The notes under the pieces were generated by a model. The model ran no database searches and was not told the DNA's origin. It saw nothing but the letters and a program-made list of their open reading frames with translations. Below, piece by piece: positions 4,796 to 5,771 of a stretch of 5,771 bases of DNA. Numbering within the stretch: position 1 is the first letter of the stretch; every line of letters begins with the position of its first letter. Made by a program: the position numbers and the translations under genes. Location of the stretch: assembly GCA_018334615.1 (NCBI GenBank), contig JAGXLP010000026.1:6360-12130 (forward strand), read 5' to 3'. This stretch comes from Candidatus Bipolaricaulota bacterium (lineage in GTDB: Bacteria > Bipolaricaulota > Bipolaricaulia > M55B111).

Positions 4796-5771
4796 CAACG
4801 ACGCTGGATGGAAATTTAACGATAGAGGACCTTGCTGAAGTGGCAAGCGGCGAGACGGAAGTTGAATTGGGGGATGAGGTTCGATCTCGAGTGAAGAAAA
4901 ACAGATCTACGCTGGAAAAAATTACCACGGAAACCGATAGACCCGTTTACGGCGTGACTACCGGGTTTGGTGATCTCGTAAGTGAGGAAATACCCCGAGA
5001 GAAGCGCAGGCAGTTGCAGGTAAACCTGCTGAAGAGTCACTCTGCCGGGGTTGGTGAGCCTCTGTCACCTGAAGCCGTGCGAGGGATTATTGCCTTACGG
5101 GTAAATTCCCTGGGGAGAGGCTACTCCGGCGTCCGACTTGTGGTGCTTGAACGGCTTGTTCAATTGTTGAATAAAGACGTCGTTCCTTATGTTCCTAATA
5201 AGGGATCATTGGGGGCGAGCGGGGATTTAATCCCTCTTGCTCACGTAGCTTCCGTGTTGCTTGGAGAGGGAAAAGCGTACTTTGAAGGAGAACTGCTGTC
5301 GGGCGATGAAGCTCTGAAAAGAGCGGATATTGACGAGTTAGTACTGCACGAGAAGGAAGGGCTAGCTCTTATTAACGGAACTCAGGCTATGTCCTCGATC
5401 GTCGGTTTGGGAATCCACGAATCTTCTAAGCTTCTCAAATATGCGGATCTTATCGGGGCGATGACCGCATTCATCCTTGGGGGAAACTTCGCTCAGTACG
5501 ATTCTCGTATATATGAACTTAGGCCGTTCACCGGCCAATCACAGGTTGCCCGCAACCTTCGGATTTTGACCGATTATGACGCGGAAAATTATCAGCCTAG
5601 AAACGTTCAAGATCCTTATTCGATAAGGTGCATTCCCCAGGTTCACGGGAGCGTCCGAACGGCACTTTCTCACGTGAGAGGGATCGTGGAAACCGAAATG
5701 AATTCAGTTACGGACAACCCTCTCATTTTTGACCGATCCGGTGCCGTGATCTCGGGAGGTAATTTCCACGG
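4792..5771 (+). CDS. hutH: Histidine ammonia-lyase, N-terminal 326 codons (runs off the right edge)
   Basis: The enzyme removes ammonia from L-histidine to give urocanate, the first step of histidine degradation. It uses the MIO cofactor formed autocatalytically from Ala142-Ser143-Gly144, seen in KGSLGASGDLIPLAH. Other active-site residues are in place: Tyr53 (YGVTTGFG), His83, Asn195 (INGTQ), and Gln273, Tyr276 and Arg279 (QDPYSIRCIPQVHG). The numbering agrees with the Pseudomonas enzyme up to Asn195. The selectivity pair is Ser82-His83 (LLKSHSAGVGEP), typical of histidine rather than phenylalanine (FL) or tyrosine (HL) lyases. The ATG at 4792 has GGTGAT six bases upstream and gives the normal family N terminus. 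The C-terminal part, with the Glu near 414, is outside. hutU or other hut genes, if present, would lie beyond the window. Confidence 0.95.
   Translation, partial: MTTTLDGNLTIEDLAEVASGETEVELGDEVRSRVKKNRSTLEKITTETDRPVYGVTTGFGDLVSEEIPREKRRQLQVNLLKSHSAGVGEPLSPEAVRGIIALRVNSLGRGYSGVRLVVLERLVQLLNKDVVPYVPNKGSLGASGDLIPLAHVASVLLGEGKAYFEGELLSGDEALKRADIDELVLHEKEGLALINGTQAMSSIVGLGIHESSKLLKYADLIGAMTAFILGGNFAQYDSRIYELRPFTGQSQVARNLRILTDYDAENYQPRNVQDPYSIRCIPQVHGSVRTALSHVRGIVETEMNSVTDNPLIFDRSGAVISGGNFH

Noticed and set aside
4792..5771. Phenylalanine or tyrosine ammonia-lyase instead of histidine ammonia-lyase
   Set aside because: The selectivity pair is Ser-His, and QDPYSIRCIPQVHG and active-site numbering follow the histidine enzyme.

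Overview
The window reads as bacterial chromosome of moderate base composition. It carries two bacterial hallmarks, SmpB (tmRNA partner) and ribosomal protein bL32, next to a gene of the mainly archaeal DUF99/UPF0215 family. The sequence does not fix the phylum. No insertion sequence, CRISPR array, tRNA or rRNA was recognised.

Layout. From about 3720 down to base 1, all genes lie on the minus strand. In order of transcription they are a structured leader (about 3719-3423), a DUF99/UPF0215 gene, dtd (D-aminoacyl-tRNA deacylase), rpmF (bL32), a 247-base gap, smpB, a macrodomain ADP-ribose hydrolase gene, and pyrG (CTP synthase), which leaves the window at base 1. On the plus strand lie a FadR-type GntR regulator gene (3898-4602) and hutH (histidine ammonia-lyase, from 4792), which leaves the window at 5771. 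The two arms diverge from a regulatory region at about 3720-3897.

How the genes relate. The minus arm is mostly housekeeping: dtd removes D-amino acids from tRNA, bL32 is a ribosomal protein, SmpB rescues stalled ribosomes, and pyrG makes CTP. The DUF99 protein is a putative nuclease related to endonuclease V. The plus arm looks like a regulated amino-acid catabolic unit, in which a ligand-responsive repressor or activator precedes a histidine-degrading enzyme. Whether this regulator controls hutH is inferred from position only.

The most interesting non-coding signals are four. First, a roughly 300-nt leader upstream of the DUF99 gene has a 14-bp long-range stem and several GC-rich hairpins. 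Second, the divergent promoter region holds an array of GGTT repeats at exact 10-bp spacing, palindromes and a short aromatic-rich leader ORF. Third, pyrG looks leaderless. Fourth, a small ORF bridges the regulator and hutH with an ATGA overlap. At protein level, Dtd and the macrodomain protein each lack a residue usually conserved at the active site.
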